Assembly (NCBI GenBank): GCA_964507025.1 | Contig: CAZDOK010000007.1 | Location: 1-64,000, forward strand | Source of the DNA: Amarobacter sp964507025 | Lineage (GTDB): Bacteria > Chloroflexota > Dehalococcoidia > Tepidiformales > Tepidiformaceae | Length of the DNA: 64,000 bases | Direction: 5' to 3' | In this document: one piece after another, positions 49,990 to 58,777 of the stretch | Numbering within the stretch: the stretch's first letter is position 1 | How the letters are laid out: each line of letters starts with the position of its first letter | The notes under the pieces: model-generated | What the model was told of the DNA's origin: nothing | The model's database searches: none | The model's input: the letters and a program-made list of their open reading frames with translations, nothing else | Made by a program: the position numbers and the translations under genes

Positions 49990-50386
49990 CTATGTGACGA
50001 TGATGGCCGCCACTGGAAGCAGCGACAGGACGGCGGCGCGGACGATGGTCCTGGTTCCGATTGGCCCTGAAGTCTTCCCGAAGCAGCCGCATGAGGGGCG
50101 CTCAGCGAGCCGAAGCACAAGCAACTGACCGGCTGCCAGAAAGAAATAAAGCACCGCGATCAGCCCAGCGGCCCAGTGCGGGTAGCCGGCAGCGAGGAGC
50201 ATGATCGTCAGCCCACCAGCTCCGCTTTCCGCAACGGGGCAGGCCGAGAATGACCCAGTTAGAGCTTCCCCAAGACGAACGCCAAGACTCGGCGGCTGTC
50301 GCAAACTCATGTCGAAACGCGAGCTTCAGAATTCCCGCAATAACGGCAAGGATCGCAGGAAGGGCAATGGGGATAGAGAGCAACAA
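49990..50386 (-). pseudogene. MauE/DoxX-like membrane protein with a one-base frameshift
   Basis: Reading from about 50386 gives hydrophobic 'IPIALPAILAVIAGILKLAF' then 'NWVILGLP'. At the CCCC run (plus-strand GGGG 50236-50239), dropping one C continues as 'VAESGAGGL', then 'AAGLIAVLYFFLAAGQLLVL', 'CGCFG' and a last membrane helix, to the stop at 49990. Together this is a MauE-type protein, which in other genomes assists disulfide formation, with the family's CGCFG motif. The extra C breaks the frame. It may be a true pseudogene, a sequencing error in a homopolymer, or programmed +1 shifting (least likely). The start is uncertain; the frame above it ends at a TAG. Confidence 0.6.
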
Positions 50387-50469
50387 GGAGAACGTCGTCG
50401 TGGGAATACATGCACAGCCATCACCAATCTCCAGACGCTATGAGGGCCGACGAAGTTCCGCTTCGCCGT

Positions 50470-51267
50470 TCACTCCGCCGGTTCGAGCGCGAGGAGGCGG
50501 GCGGTGAGGGCCTGCCAGGTCGGGCGCCACCAGCGTTCGAGGGCGAAGGCCACCCCCAGGCCGGCGAAGGAAAGGATGGCGCCGAAGACGGCAACGAGGA
50601 TGAAGTGGTTCCCGGTGACGATGACGGCGAAGAACATGGCGATCGGCCAGGCGATGGCGAAGACCCAGAGGACGGGGCGGCGGCCCACCCATGCGACCAC
50701 CGCGGCAAGCAACAGGGACCAGCCGAAGTGGAGGCTGGGGATGGCGGCAAAGGGGTTGACCCATGCTTTCGCTTCCTGGGCGTTGTAGCCGACGCGGTCG
50801 AAGGCGGCCATGGTGTCGATGAAGCCGGCGAAGGGGATGAGGCGGGGCGGAGCGACGGGGAGAAGCCAGTAGATGACGACGCCGATGGCGCCCGAAGCGA
50901 GGAAGGCGTTGCGGGTGAGGCGGTAGGCGCGGCGGTGCCAGATGTAGAGCCAGATGGCGAGAACGATCACGAGGGGCATGTGGCCCCAGAAGTAGACAGC
51001 GTTCATGGTCTTGATGAGCCAGTAGTGGTCAAGGATCCAGGACTGCATTTCGAGCTCCCAGTAGATGCCCAGGCGCTGTTCGAGCTCGATAAGGTTGAAG
51101 CCACGGACCATGGCCTCGCCGGCGCGGTCGACCACCGAGCCACGGATCAGGAAGTAGATGAGGAAGGAGACGAAGACCACCGCCACCTCGTGGACGCCGG
51201 AGCGTTCGGTGAGGCGCCAGATGCGGCCTGCCTGGCGGCGGAATCCCGTGGTGGTGGCAGCTTGCAC
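50470..51267 (-). CDS. PAP2-family membrane phosphatase-like protein
   Basis: A 265-residue membrane protein with six helices, GTG start. The PAP2 core reads 'AIPSLHFGWSLLLAAVV' (first His) and 'VIVTGNHFILVAV' (second His). The Asp that normally follows the second His (NHxxxD) is Val, so phosphatase activity is doubtful. Similar proteins include inositolphosphorylceramide synthase-like enzymes. Divergent from the aminopeptidase by 115 bp. Confidence 0.78.
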   Translation of the reverse strand: MQAATTTGFRRQAGRIWRLTERSGVHEVAVVFVSFLIYFLIRGSVVDRAGEAMVRGFNLIELEQRLGIYWELEMQSWILDHYWLIKTMNAVYFWGHMPLVIVLAIWLYIWHRRAYRLTRNAFLASGAIGVVIYWLLPVAPPRLIPFAGFIDTMAAFDRVGYNAQEAKAWVNPFAAIPSLHFGWSLLLAAVVAWVGRRPVLWVFAIAWPIAMFFAVIVTGNHFILVAVFGAILSFAGLGVAFALERWWRPTWQALTARLLALEPAE

Positions 51268-51382
51268 TCGAAATTCCTCGTATGCGTGCGGCTTTCGGGA
51301 CCGGGCGGCTTTGCCCCGGGCGGTTCAGGATAGCTACACTCGTTGCTCACCGTAGCAATACCTCGGACGGGGGGACAACATC

Positions 51383-52888
51383 TTGGAAATTCGAGTCACC
51401 GGCGGCGACATCACGCAGGCGAAGGCCGATGCGATCATCGTGAACCTGTTCGAGGGCGTGACCACGCCGGGAGGCGGCACCGGGGCGGTCGACCAGGCAC
51501 TGGGCGGGGCCATCTCGCAGCTGATCGCACAGGGCGACATCCGGGGGAAGTCGGGCGAGTTCACGCTGATCCACACGTTCGGAAAGATCCCGGCGGCGCG
51601 AGTGGTGGTCGCGGGGCTGGGGAAGCAGAAGGATTTCGACATCGACGCGGTGCGGAACCTGGCGGCGAACCTGGCGCGGTACGTGCGGAAGCCGGGGATC
51701 AAGGACGTGGCGACCATCGCGCACGGCGCCGGGATCGCCGGGCTCGACCCGGAGGCCTGCGCGCAGGCGATCGCCGAGGGCGCGCTCCTCGGCGAATACC
51801 GCTTCCTGAAGCACAAGGCCGCGGACAACGACCGGCAGGACCTGAACTCGATGACGATCGTGGAGCACGACGCGGGCCAGGTGGAGCGGATGGCGGCAGC
51901 GGCCGTGCGCGGTGTCATCCAAGCGGAGGCGACCAACCTGGCGCGGGACCTGGCGAACGAGCCTTCGAACCACCTGACGCCCACGGACCTTGCGGCGCGG
52001 GCAACCGAGGTGGCGCAGGTCCACGGGCTGGAGTGCGAGATCCTGGAGCGGGAGCAGATGGAGCAGAAGGGCATGGGTTCGTTGCTCTCCGTGGCCAAGG
52101 GCAGCGCGCAGCCGCCGAAGCTGGTGCGGCTGGGCTACCGCGGCCGCGGGGGAGCGGGCTGGGACCTGGCGCTCGTGGGCAAGGGCATCACCTTCGACAC
52201 CGGCGGCATTAGCATCAAGCCCGCCGCGAACATGGAGGCGATGAAGGCGGATATGACTGGCGCGGCCTCAGTGATCGCAGCGATTGGCGCGATCGCGAAG
52301 CTGGGGCCGAAGGTGAACGTGGTAGCGATCGCGCCGTGCACGGAAAACATGCCCGGCGGGAACGCGACCAAGCCCGGCGACGTGGTGACGGCGATGAACG
52401 GCCGGACCATCGAGATCATTAACACCGACGCCGAAGGGCGGCTCGTGCTGGCGGACGCGCTGTGCTGGGCGAAGGAGCTGGGCGCGACCCACATCGTCGA
52501 TGTGGCGACCCTGACCGGGGCGGTGACGACAGCACTGGGCGACGTGGCGTATGGGCTGATGACCAACAACGATGCGTTTTGCGGGCAGTTCGAATCGGCG
52601 GCGGCGGCGGCGGGCGAGAAGACGTGGCGGCTGCCGATGTTCAAGGAGTACGACGAGCTCATCAAGAGCGACGTGGCCGACTGCAAGAACACCGGCACGG
52701 GCAACCGCGGCGCCGGGACGATTGTGGGCGCGAAGTTCCTCGAGCCGTTCGTGGGCGACACACCGTGGATCCACCTGGACATCGCGGGGGTGGACAACAT
52801 GCCCGCGGACAAGGGCTGGGTGGCCAAGGGCGCGAGCGGCTACAGCGTGCGCGCGATGGTGAACCTGGCGCTGAGCATGGCAGGGTAG
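51383..52888 (+). CDS. pepA: Leucyl aminopeptidase (M17)
   Basis: A 501-residue cytosol aminopeptidase that removes N-terminal residues with two metal ions. The metal and active-site motifs 'VGKGITFDTGGISIKP', 'KADMTGAASV' and the signature 'NTDAEGRLVLADAL' are present. The N-terminal macro-like domain starts with 'IRVTGGDI'. The start is TTG after a GGGGG ribosome site. Typical full length for the family. Confidence 0.95.
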   Translation: MEIRVTGGDITQAKADAIIVNLFEGVTTPGGGTGAVDQALGGAISQLIAQGDIRGKSGEFTLIHTFGKIPAARVVVAGLGKQKDFDIDAVRNLAANLARYVRKPGIKDVATIAHGAGIAGLDPEACAQAIAEGALLGEYRFLKHKAADNDRQDLNSMTIVEHDAGQVERMAAAAVRGVIQAEATNLARDLANEPSNHLTPTDLAARATEVAQVHGLECEILEREQMEQKGMGSLLSVAKGSAQPPKLVRLGYRGRGGAGWDLALVGKGITFDTGGISIKPAANMEAMKADMTGAASVIAAIGAIAKLGPKVNVVAIAPCTENMPGGNATKPGDVVTAMNGRTIEIINTDAEGRLVLADALCWAKELGATHIVDVATLTGAVTTALGDVAYGLMTNNDAFCGQFESAAAAAGEKTWRLPMFKEYDELIKSDVADCKNTGTGNRGAGTIVGAKFLEPFVGDTPWIHLDIAGVDNMPADKGWVAKGASGYSVRAMVNLALSMAG

Positions 52889-52919
52889 GCAGGGCGAGGC
52901 CCGGCCGCCCGGCGCCCCC

Positions 52920-53516
52920 TCACTCCTCGGCCGTGCGGAGACGGGGGACCGGTGCGAGGCTGCGCGGCTGGCGCCGCGGGACTGACGCCGCCAGTTCGGG
53001 AGAGGCGATGTTCATCTTCACGAAGGCGCACTCGCTCTGCATGGTGATCTCGGGCGAGTACGGCGACTCGCGGAAGAGCGTCAGCATGTTGAGGTTCTCG
53101 CAGAGGACGACGGCGGTCAGGCGGTCGTAGCCTTTTGTACGGGCGTGTTCGACCAGCCGGTCGAGGAGGATGACACCGATGCCCTTGCCCTGCCAGGAGT
53201 CTTCGACAACGAAGGCAACCTCCGCGGAGAAGCGGGACTCGGCTTCGTAGCGGCCGACGGCATGGATGTCGTCCGAATCAAGGGGGCTGATGACGAAGGC
53301 GCAGCGCTTCTTGAAGTCGACGGTGCAGAGGTGCTCTGCGAACTGCTGGGAGAGGCGCTTCATGGGCGTGAAGAAGCGCAGCCGGGTGGTGTTCATGGAG
53401 AGGCGGGAGTGGAACTCCATCAGGCGCGGCGCGTCGTCGGGGCGTATCGGGCGAACCCGCACCCGGGTGCCATCGCGGAGGACCGCCACACGTTCTTCCG
53501 GAAGGGTGATGGCCAT
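52920..53516 (-). CDS. GNAT family N-acetyltransferase
   Basis: A 198-residue acetyltransferase of the type also found as the C-terminal part of acetate-CoA ligase/PatZ proteins ('VRVRPIRPDDAPRLMEFHSRLS' start). The acetyl-CoA loop is 'VAFVVEDSWQGKGIGVILLDRL'. ATG 53516 is the first Met before the conserved domain. It could acetylate lysines of metabolic enzymes (inference from similarity to PatZ). Intergenic on both sides. Confidence 0.85.
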   Translation of the reverse strand: MAITLPEERVAVLRDGTRVRVRPIRPDDAPRLMEFHSRLSMNTTRLRFFTPMKRLSQQFAEHLCTVDFKKRCAFVISPLDSDDIHAVGRYEAESRFSAEVAFVVEDSWQGKGIGVILLDRLVEHARTKGYDRLTAVVLCENLNMLTLFRESPYSPEITMQSECAFVKMNIASPELAASVPRRQPRSLAPVPRLRTAEE

Positions 53517-53620
53517 GGAGCAAGTATCGCGCAGCCGCGGCACGATCGCGTCCACCGTTCGGAGGAGATTGCAGATACCAATCGGCCGTTCTTGTCTCGG
53601 CTATCGAATGGCGTTCGGTC

Positions 53621-55558
53621 TCACAGCTTGCGGGCCAGGTAGTCGAGGATGACCGCAAAGCGGTCGACCCGGTGGCTCGGGCGGCCGGCGCGGGAGAGCT
53701 CGTGGTCTTCGTCGGGGAAGCGGACGAACTCAACGTCCTTGCGGCGCTGTTTGAGGACCACGAAGAGCTGTTCTCCCTGGGAGATGGGGCAGCGCAGGTC
53801 GTTTTCGGAGTGGAGGATGAGGACGGGCGTCTCGATGTCCTTCGCGTAGGTCAGGGGCGACTGGCGGAGGACGGAGTCGAGATCTTCCTGGATGGTGGCG
53901 TTTTCGCCCAGGTACTGGCGGTTGAAGGTGCCGCCGATGTCACTGGCGCCCTGCATGGAGTACCAGTCGTTGACGGCGCGCTCGGAGATAGCGGCCTTGA
54001 AGCGATGGTCGTGACCGATGATCCAGGAGGTCATGAAGCCGCCGTAGCTGCCGCCCATCACACCTAGGCGAGAGCGATCGGCCCAGGGCATGCGGTCGAG
54101 GGCGCCCTCGAAGGCGGCCATGACGTCGCGGTAGTCTGGACCGCCCATGTCACCGACGGGCCCGCGGGCGAAGGCGGTGTCCTGGCCGGAGGAGCCGCGC
54201 GGGTTGCAAAAGACCACCCCGTAGCCAGCGCCGGCGTAGACCTGGAACTCGTCGAAGAAGGTCTCGCCGTACTGGCCGAATGGTCCGCCGTGGATGTTCA
54301 GGACGACCGGGTAGGTGCGGCCGGGATCGAAGTCCGCGGGCTCCATGACCCAGCAATCGAGCTCGACCCCTGGATCGGTGGACACCGTGAAGCGCTCAGC
54401 CATCTGGAGGGAGACTTCGCCAAGCCAGCCGGCGTTGGAATGCGTCAGCTGGCGCCGTTCGCCAGTGGCGAGGTCGACCGCAAAGAGCTCGGCCGGCCGG
54501 GTCTGCCCGGTCGCGACCACGGCGGCGGTCTTGCCGTCGGCGGCGACGGAGTACCAGCCGACCATGCCCGGCACTGGTCCAATCCACTGGCCGCCCGTCT
54601 CACTACCGGCGAGCCATAGGTTGGCGGAACCGCGGTCGTGGGCGACGGTGAGGAGACGTCCTCCGGGCAGCCATGCCGGCTGTGCCACAGCCCCCGGGAG
54701 CGAGCCCGCACCCATCTGGCGGTCGAGGCCGCCGGAGGCATCACGAAGCGCCGACCCATCGGCGGCGACGAGTCGCAGGCGCTCGTTCGATGGCCAGCGG
54801 GGATGGTTCATGTGCGCGATCCACCGGCCATCGGGAGACCACGATGGCGCGTTGCAGGCGCCCTGCGTCGGGGTCAGCTGGCGGAGGTCGGAGCCATCGG
54901 CCGAAACGCTCCAGACGTCGGACTGGGTGTCGTATTCGCGCTCGTCGTGGCGGGCCGAGATGAAGGCGAGGCGCGACCCATCCGGCGACCATGCCGGCTG
55001 CGTGTCGTCCCAGTCGCCATCGGTGACCTGGCGGAGTTCGCCGCCGGCCAGGTCGACGACAAAGAGGTGACGGCGCTGGTCGTAGGTGAAGCCCTGGCCG
55101 TTGACGCGGTACTTCATGGAGGAGATGCGGCGGTAAGGCTTCGCCTTCTTGGGGTCGGGGTCGGGCGGGGTGCCGGTCTTCGCGCTGAATGCGATGCGGG
55201 AGGAGTCGGGCGACCAGGCCGGGACGCCGGCACCGAGGGGCAGCTTCGTCAGGAGGCGGGACTCGCCGCCATCGGCCGGGATGACCGCGAGCTGTGGGCG
55301 ATCCTCGCCGCGCTCGGAGAGGAACGCGAGCCATCGGCCATCGGGCGACCAGCGGGGAGAGGAATCGCGCTTCGCGCCGGCAGTGAACTGGCGCGGTTCG
55401 CCACCAGCGACATCGACCACCCAGATCGCGGAGCTGTAGGCATCGGTCTCGCGATCCATGTGAGTGACCGTGACGGCGACACGGGAGCCATCGGGGGAGA
55501 TGTCGCATTCGCCGAGCCAGGCGATGGCGTAAAGGTCGTCGGGAGTCAGGGGGCGCAT
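53621..55558 (-). CDS. S9 family peptidase (acylaminoacyl-peptidase-like)
   Basis: A 645-residue serine peptidase of the prolyl oligopeptidase family. The N-terminal 370 residues are a seven-blade propeller of WSPDGR-type repeats. The alpha/beta-hydrolase domain has Ser504 in 'GGSYGG', Asp587 in 'SENDLRC' and His619 in 'DEDHELSRAGRP', a full triad. No signal peptide is visible, so it probably degrades small peptides in the cytoplasm. Confidence 0.93.
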   Translation of the reverse strand: MRPLTPDDLYAIAWLGECDISPDGSRVAVTVTHMDRETDAYSSAIWVVDVAGGEPRQFTAGAKRDSSPRWSPDGRWLAFLSERGEDRPQLAVIPADGGESRLLTKLPLGAGVPAWSPDSSRIAFSAKTGTPPDPDPKKAKPYRRISSMKYRVNGQGFTYDQRRHLFVVDLAGGELRQVTDGDWDDTQPAWSPDGSRLAFISARHDEREYDTQSDVWSVSADGSDLRQLTPTQGACNAPSWSPDGRWIAHMNHPRWPSNERLRLVAADGSALRDASGGLDRQMGAGSLPGAVAQPAWLPGGRLLTVAHDRGSANLWLAGSETGGQWIGPVPGMVGWYSVAADGKTAAVVATGQTRPAELFAVDLATGERRQLTHSNAGWLGEVSLQMAERFTVSTDPGVELDCWVMEPADFDPGRTYPVVLNIHGGPFGQYGETFFDEFQVYAGAGYGVVFCNPRGSSGQDTAFARGPVGDMGGPDYRDVMAAFEGALDRMPWADRSRLGVMGGSYGGFMTSWIIGHDHRFKAAISERAVNDWYSMQGASDIGGTFNRQYLGENATIQEDLDSVLRQSPLTYAKDIETPVLILHSENDLRCPISQGEQLFVVLKQRRKDVEFVRFPDEDHELSRAGRPSHRVDRFAVILDYLARKL

Positions 55559-55658
55559 GGGGGGCCTCGAACTGGAATCTGCGGCGCATTCTAGCGGGGT
55601 GGCGTGACGATGGCCGGGTTACTCGACAGGGGCCCGGCGAGCGGGCAAGAATTCGGCC

Positions 55659-56558
55659 ATGAAGGACTACCGCGACATCCTGACGATAAAGCGCGAGCGG
55701 CACGGAATCATCCAGTTGAACCGGGCGGAGAAGATGAACGCGCTCAGCCATAACCTGCGCGCCGAACTGTTCGACGCCATGAAGGACTTCGAGCTCGATC
55801 CCGATGTCAAGGTCATCATCATCCGCGGCTCGGGGCGGGCGTTCAGCGCCGGTTACGACCTTTCGGGGATTTCCCAGGCGAGCGACGACCGTGACTACGT
55901 GGAGAAGCGGAGCGGCCTGCCGAATGTGGGACCGATCCACCCGGGGCAGGGGCAATGGCCGCAGCACCTGCTCAGCGGGTACTGGCAGATCTGGGAATGC
56001 ACGAAGCCGGTGATCTCACAGGTACACGGGTATTGCCTGGCGGGCGGCACGGAGCTGGCGACGATGTGCGACCTGATGTTCGTGGCCGAGGACGCGATCA
56101 TCGGCTATCCGCCGGTGCGGGCGATGACACCGGTCGACATCCTCTACCACCCCTGGCAGATGCATCAGAAGAAGGTGCGCGAACTCCTGTACACCGGTGA
56201 CAGCGTGACCGGGCGCGAGGCGGCGGACATCGGCTGGGCGAACCGCGCCGTGCCTATCGACCGGCTCTGCGAGGTGACTGAGGCGTTCGCGGAGCGAATT
56301 GCGAACGTCGACAGCCCGATGCTCCAGATGACCAAGCGGCAGGTGAACCGCGCCTACGAAATCATGGGCATGCGGACCGCGATGCAGGTGGGGGCGGACA
56401 TCCAGGAACTGGGCCGGGCGCGTCCCGGCGGGGCCGAGTTCGGGAGGATCGCGCGGGAGAAGGGCCTCAAAGCCGCGCTCGACTGGCGGGACGGCCCGTT
56501 CGGGGACTATGCGAGCGCGCCGGCCGGCGCGGCAAAGCCGTCGGGGGCGGCATGGTAG
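55659..56558 (+). CDS. Enoyl-CoA hydratase/isomerase family protein 3
   Basis: A 299-residue crotonase with 'RAEKMNALSHNLRAELF', 'GRAFSAGYDLSGI' and 'GYCLAGGTELATMCDLMF'. The C-terminal half is a little longer than usual, with 'QVNRAYEIMGMRTAMQVGADIQEL'. It belongs to the acyl-CoA hydratase subgroup for unusual CoA esters; substrate unknown. A purine-rich stretch upstream, but no clear ribosome site. A thioesterase relic follows it. Confidence 0.88.
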   Translation: MKDYRDILTIKRERHGIIQLNRAEKMNALSHNLRAELFDAMKDFELDPDVKVIIIRGSGRAFSAGYDLSGISQASDDRDYVEKRSGLPNVGPIHPGQGQWPQHLLSGYWQIWECTKPVISQVHGYCLAGGTELATMCDLMFVAEDAIIGYPPVRAMTPVDILYHPWQMHQKKVRELLYTGDSVTGREAADIGWANRAVPIDRLCEVTEAFAERIANVDSPMLQMTKRQVNRAYEIMGMRTAMQVGADIQELGRARPGGAEFGRIAREKGLKAALDWRDGPFGDYASAPAGAAKPSGAAW

Positions 56559-56603
56559 GGGGTGCCATCGTGGCTGCCCGGTGCCGGGGATACTAGCGCC
56601 TAA

Positions 56604-56747
56604 TTGGGCGAACGCATCGTGGCCGAGGCAACGATCCTGCGGAAGGGGCGGTCGATCGCGGTTTCGGAGGTAGAGATCCTCGACCCCGAAGGGCGGCTGT
56701 GCGCGAAGGGGCGGACCATCTACGCGCTCAGGCAACGTCCTGACTAG
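56604..56747 (+). pseudogene. C-terminal relic of a PaaI/hotdog thioesterase
   Basis: A 47-codon frame starting at TTG directly after TAA reads 'ERIVAEATILRKGRSIAVSE', then 'ILDPEGRLCAKGRTIYAL'. This is the last strand region of a PaaI-type hotdog thioesterase. The N-terminal part with the active residues is missing, and there is no good start. It follows the hydratase gene by 45 bp, so it may be left over from a deletion. Alternatively it is a small expressed fragment. Confidence 0.5.
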
Positions 56748-56771
56748 CCGCAGCCTGGGCGCTGGCCCCCT

Positions 56772-57299
56772 TTAGACCTCCACATCATCGATTTCGATGT
56801 CGTCCGCTTCGAATTCAGGTGCGTCGTCGTCGCCGGACGACCAGTTCACCTCGTGGAGTTCGAGCGAAACTCCGTCGACCGGGTGGCCGTTTGTCGCATC
56901 GAACTGTGCAAGCAGGGTCGACGGCCCATCGTCATCCCCGAACACTTCGTATCGCTCACCCGTCAGCATAGAGCCGGTGCCAACGCTCCGGATGCCAGTG
57001 CCCTCCGCCATCGTCCCCGTGTACTGCGTTTCGGGACCCTCCACGAGGCCGCCGGACGCGATTGCCTGGTCGCGGTCCAGGATTGTCTGACCACCAACGC
57101 TCCGGATCCCGGTGCCCTCCTGCGACTGGCCCTGGAACCGCGTTTCTGCGCCCACCGCAAGGCCGTCCGGCGCGATTGCCTGTTCGCGGCCCAGGATCGT
57201 CTCGTCGCCACGGCTCTCGATGCCGGTGCCGTCCGTGTTCACGTCGCCCGCCGCCACGCGAACGCGGCCACCAAACAAACGGCTGAATCGACTTGCCAT
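56772..57299 (-). CDS. Repeat protein of unknown function
   Basis: A 175-residue protein. The start at 57299 is well supported by GGAGGGA 9 nt upstream. After a basic N-terminus ('MASRFSRLFGGRVRV') come about three copies of a 35-residue unit: 'GTGIESRGDETILGREQAIA', then 'GTGIRSVGGQTILDRDQAIA', then 'GTGIRSVGTGSMLTGERYEV'. The tail is acidic ('DDDAPEFEADDIEIDDVEV'). The Gly/Thr/Ile-rich units suggest short beta turns. No family is recognised. It is a single gene between the thioesterase relic and the lipoprotein gene. Confidence 0.6.
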   Translation of the reverse strand: MASRFSRLFGGRVRVAAGDVNTDGTGIESRGDETILGREQAIAPDGLAVGAETRFQGQSQEGTGIRSVGGQTILDRDQAIASGGLVEGPETQYTGTMAEGTGIRSVGTGSMLTGERYEVFGDDDGPSTLLAQFDATNGHPVDGVSLELHEVNWSSGDDDAPEFEADDIEIDDVEV

Positions 57300-57454
57300 T
57301 TTCCGTCCCTCCACGATGCCGTCCCGCACCGTCCGCAGTCCCTGTATGGACAGCAAACACCCGCAGGTGACGGCCGCCAGCCGGGTTGGGTGCGCATTCT
57401 ACATGTCGCGAGTGAGGCGAATCCCATGGTCCAGGGATGGGGGTGAGCGCCGTG

Positions 57455-58108
57455 TTAGCCGCCGCCGAGACGGTCGAAGGCAGCGTTCACGCGTTCGAGC
57501 AGGCGGTCGGCCAGGCGGATGCTCAGGGCGATGTCCTCCACGCCAGGGATGCTGGTCTGCTGGATGGCGTGGAGGATGCGGCCGGTGCGGAAGCAGATCG
57601 TCGTATCGACGAAGGTACTCGAACCGTCGTTCTGTTGGCGGACGAAGAAGCCCGTGGCGCCATCGGCGATCCCGGGCACGAGGAACGGTTCGAGCTGGAT
57701 CGAGTCGTTGATCGGCAATCCGCAGGCGAACTGTTCGAGCGACTTCTGCGCGGCGGCGGAATCGGCATAGAGGGTGGAGACACCGGTGAGCGCGAGCACG
57801 GGCCCGAGACCGGCGGGCGCAAAGGCGACGACATGGTTGGTGAGGCGGCCCTGGGCTTCGAGCTGGGCTTGCTTGGCCTCGGGGTCGTTGGTCTCGAAGA
57901 ACTCCGCCCAGATAGCGTTGTCGAAGGAGGGTGCTTCGAGTTCCTGGGCTTCAAAGCCAGCGGGCAGGTCGGTGTCGCGGAGGGCCATTGCGGAGAGGTC
58001 GTAATCGGCGTCGCCAAACGAGTCCGGGTAGGAGCGTTGGCCGCCGCAGGCGGCGACGAGCAGAGCCGCGGCAAGGGATGCGAGAGCGGGGATGCGCCTC
58101 GGGGCCAT
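57455..58108 (-). CDS. Lipoprotein of unknown function
   Basis: A 217-residue lipoprotein with signal 'MAPRRIPALASLAAALLVAACGG' split by the lipobox LVAAC. The mature part has two more cysteines ('FACGLPIND', 'TTICFRTGR') that may form a disulfide. No domain family is recognised. Divergent from the SnoaL-like gene; 155 bp to the repeat protein gene hold nothing clear. Confidence 0.7.
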   Translation of the reverse strand: MAPRRIPALASLAAALLVAACGGQRSYPDSFGDADYDLSAMALRDTDLPAGFEAQELEAPSFDNAIWAEFFETNDPEAKQAQLEAQGRLTNHVVAFAPAGLGPVLALTGVSTLYADSAAAQKSLEQFACGLPINDSIQLEPFLVPGIADGATGFFVRQQNDGSSTFVDTTICFRTGRILHAIQQTSIPGVEDIALSIRLADRLLERVNAAFDRLGGG

Positions 58109-58180
58109 CGCAGGTGTCCTTGGGGCGGGATTGCCATATCGTACGGCACCAGCGGCACGCATGACGGGCCGGGAGTTTCG

Positions 58181-58594
58181 ATGGAACGGGGGAGTCCGGT
58201 GGCACTTTCAACCGAAGACCAGCTGGCGATCCAGCAGCTGTACGCTCGCTACAACCACACCATCGACTCGGGCGACACGAGGGCGTGGGTCTCGTGCTTC
58301 ACGGCCGACGCGGTGTTCACCTCGCCGGCAGGGACGTACACGGGGAGTTCCGAGATCGAAGGGTTCGCAGAGTGGTACACGCCGCTAATGCAGGCCCGCC
58401 ACTGGACGAACAACCTGATCGTGGAGGGGGATGAGGCCTCGGCACGCGGGTCCTGCTACCTGGTGCTGTTCCGGCTCACTCCCGGCGACACCCCACCGGC
58501 CGCGATCTACGCCACCGGGATCTACCGCGACGAACTCCGGAAGCTGGAGACCGGCTGGGCGTTTTCACGCCGGGTTGCGACCTTTGATAGCTGA
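58181..58594 (+). CDS. SnoaL-like/NTF2-fold protein
   Basis: A 137-residue NTF2-like protein: 'LSTEDQLAIQQLYARYNHTIDSGD' is followed by 'FTADAVFTSPAGTYTGSSEIEGFAEWY' and strands to 'GWAFSRRVATFDS'. The pattern matches SnoaL_4-type proteins, which include isomerases, hydroxylases and dehydratases. A GTG start at 58199 is possible because GGGGAG precedes it. First gene of a three-gene run with the small membrane protein and glycerate kinase. Confidence 0.8.
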   Translation: MERGSPVALSTEDQLAIQQLYARYNHTIDSGDTRAWVSCFTADAVFTSPAGTYTGSSEIEGFAEWYTPLMQARHWTNNLIVEGDEASARGSCYLVLFRLTPGDTPPAAIYATGIYRDELRKLETGWAFSRRVATFDS

Positions 58595-58603
58595 CGGGCG
58601 CGC

Positions 58604-58777
58604 GTGAAATCGTTCCTGCTCCTGGCGATCGTCGCGTTCTTCGCCATCACGCTGGTGATGGCGGTGCTCTTCCGCGACGAAAAGGCCAGGAACCGGCTGA
58701 AGTTCCTCCGGAACGTGGCCTACGGCTACATCATCGCGATTGTGCTACTGGCGCTGTACCGGATGTGGACCGCCTGA
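58604..58777 (+). CDS. Small two-helix membrane protein
   Basis: A 57-residue frame starting at GTG, 9 bp after the SnoaL-like gene. It has two transmembrane helices ('LLLAIVAFFAITLVMAVLF' and 'VAYGYIIAIVLLALYRMW') around a basic loop 'RDEKARNRLKFLRN'. Its stop overlaps the ATG of glycerate kinase (TGATG). No family is known. Confidence 0.65.
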   Translation: MKSFLLLAIVAFFAITLVMAVLFRDEKARNRLKFLRNVAYGYIIAIVLLALYRMWTA

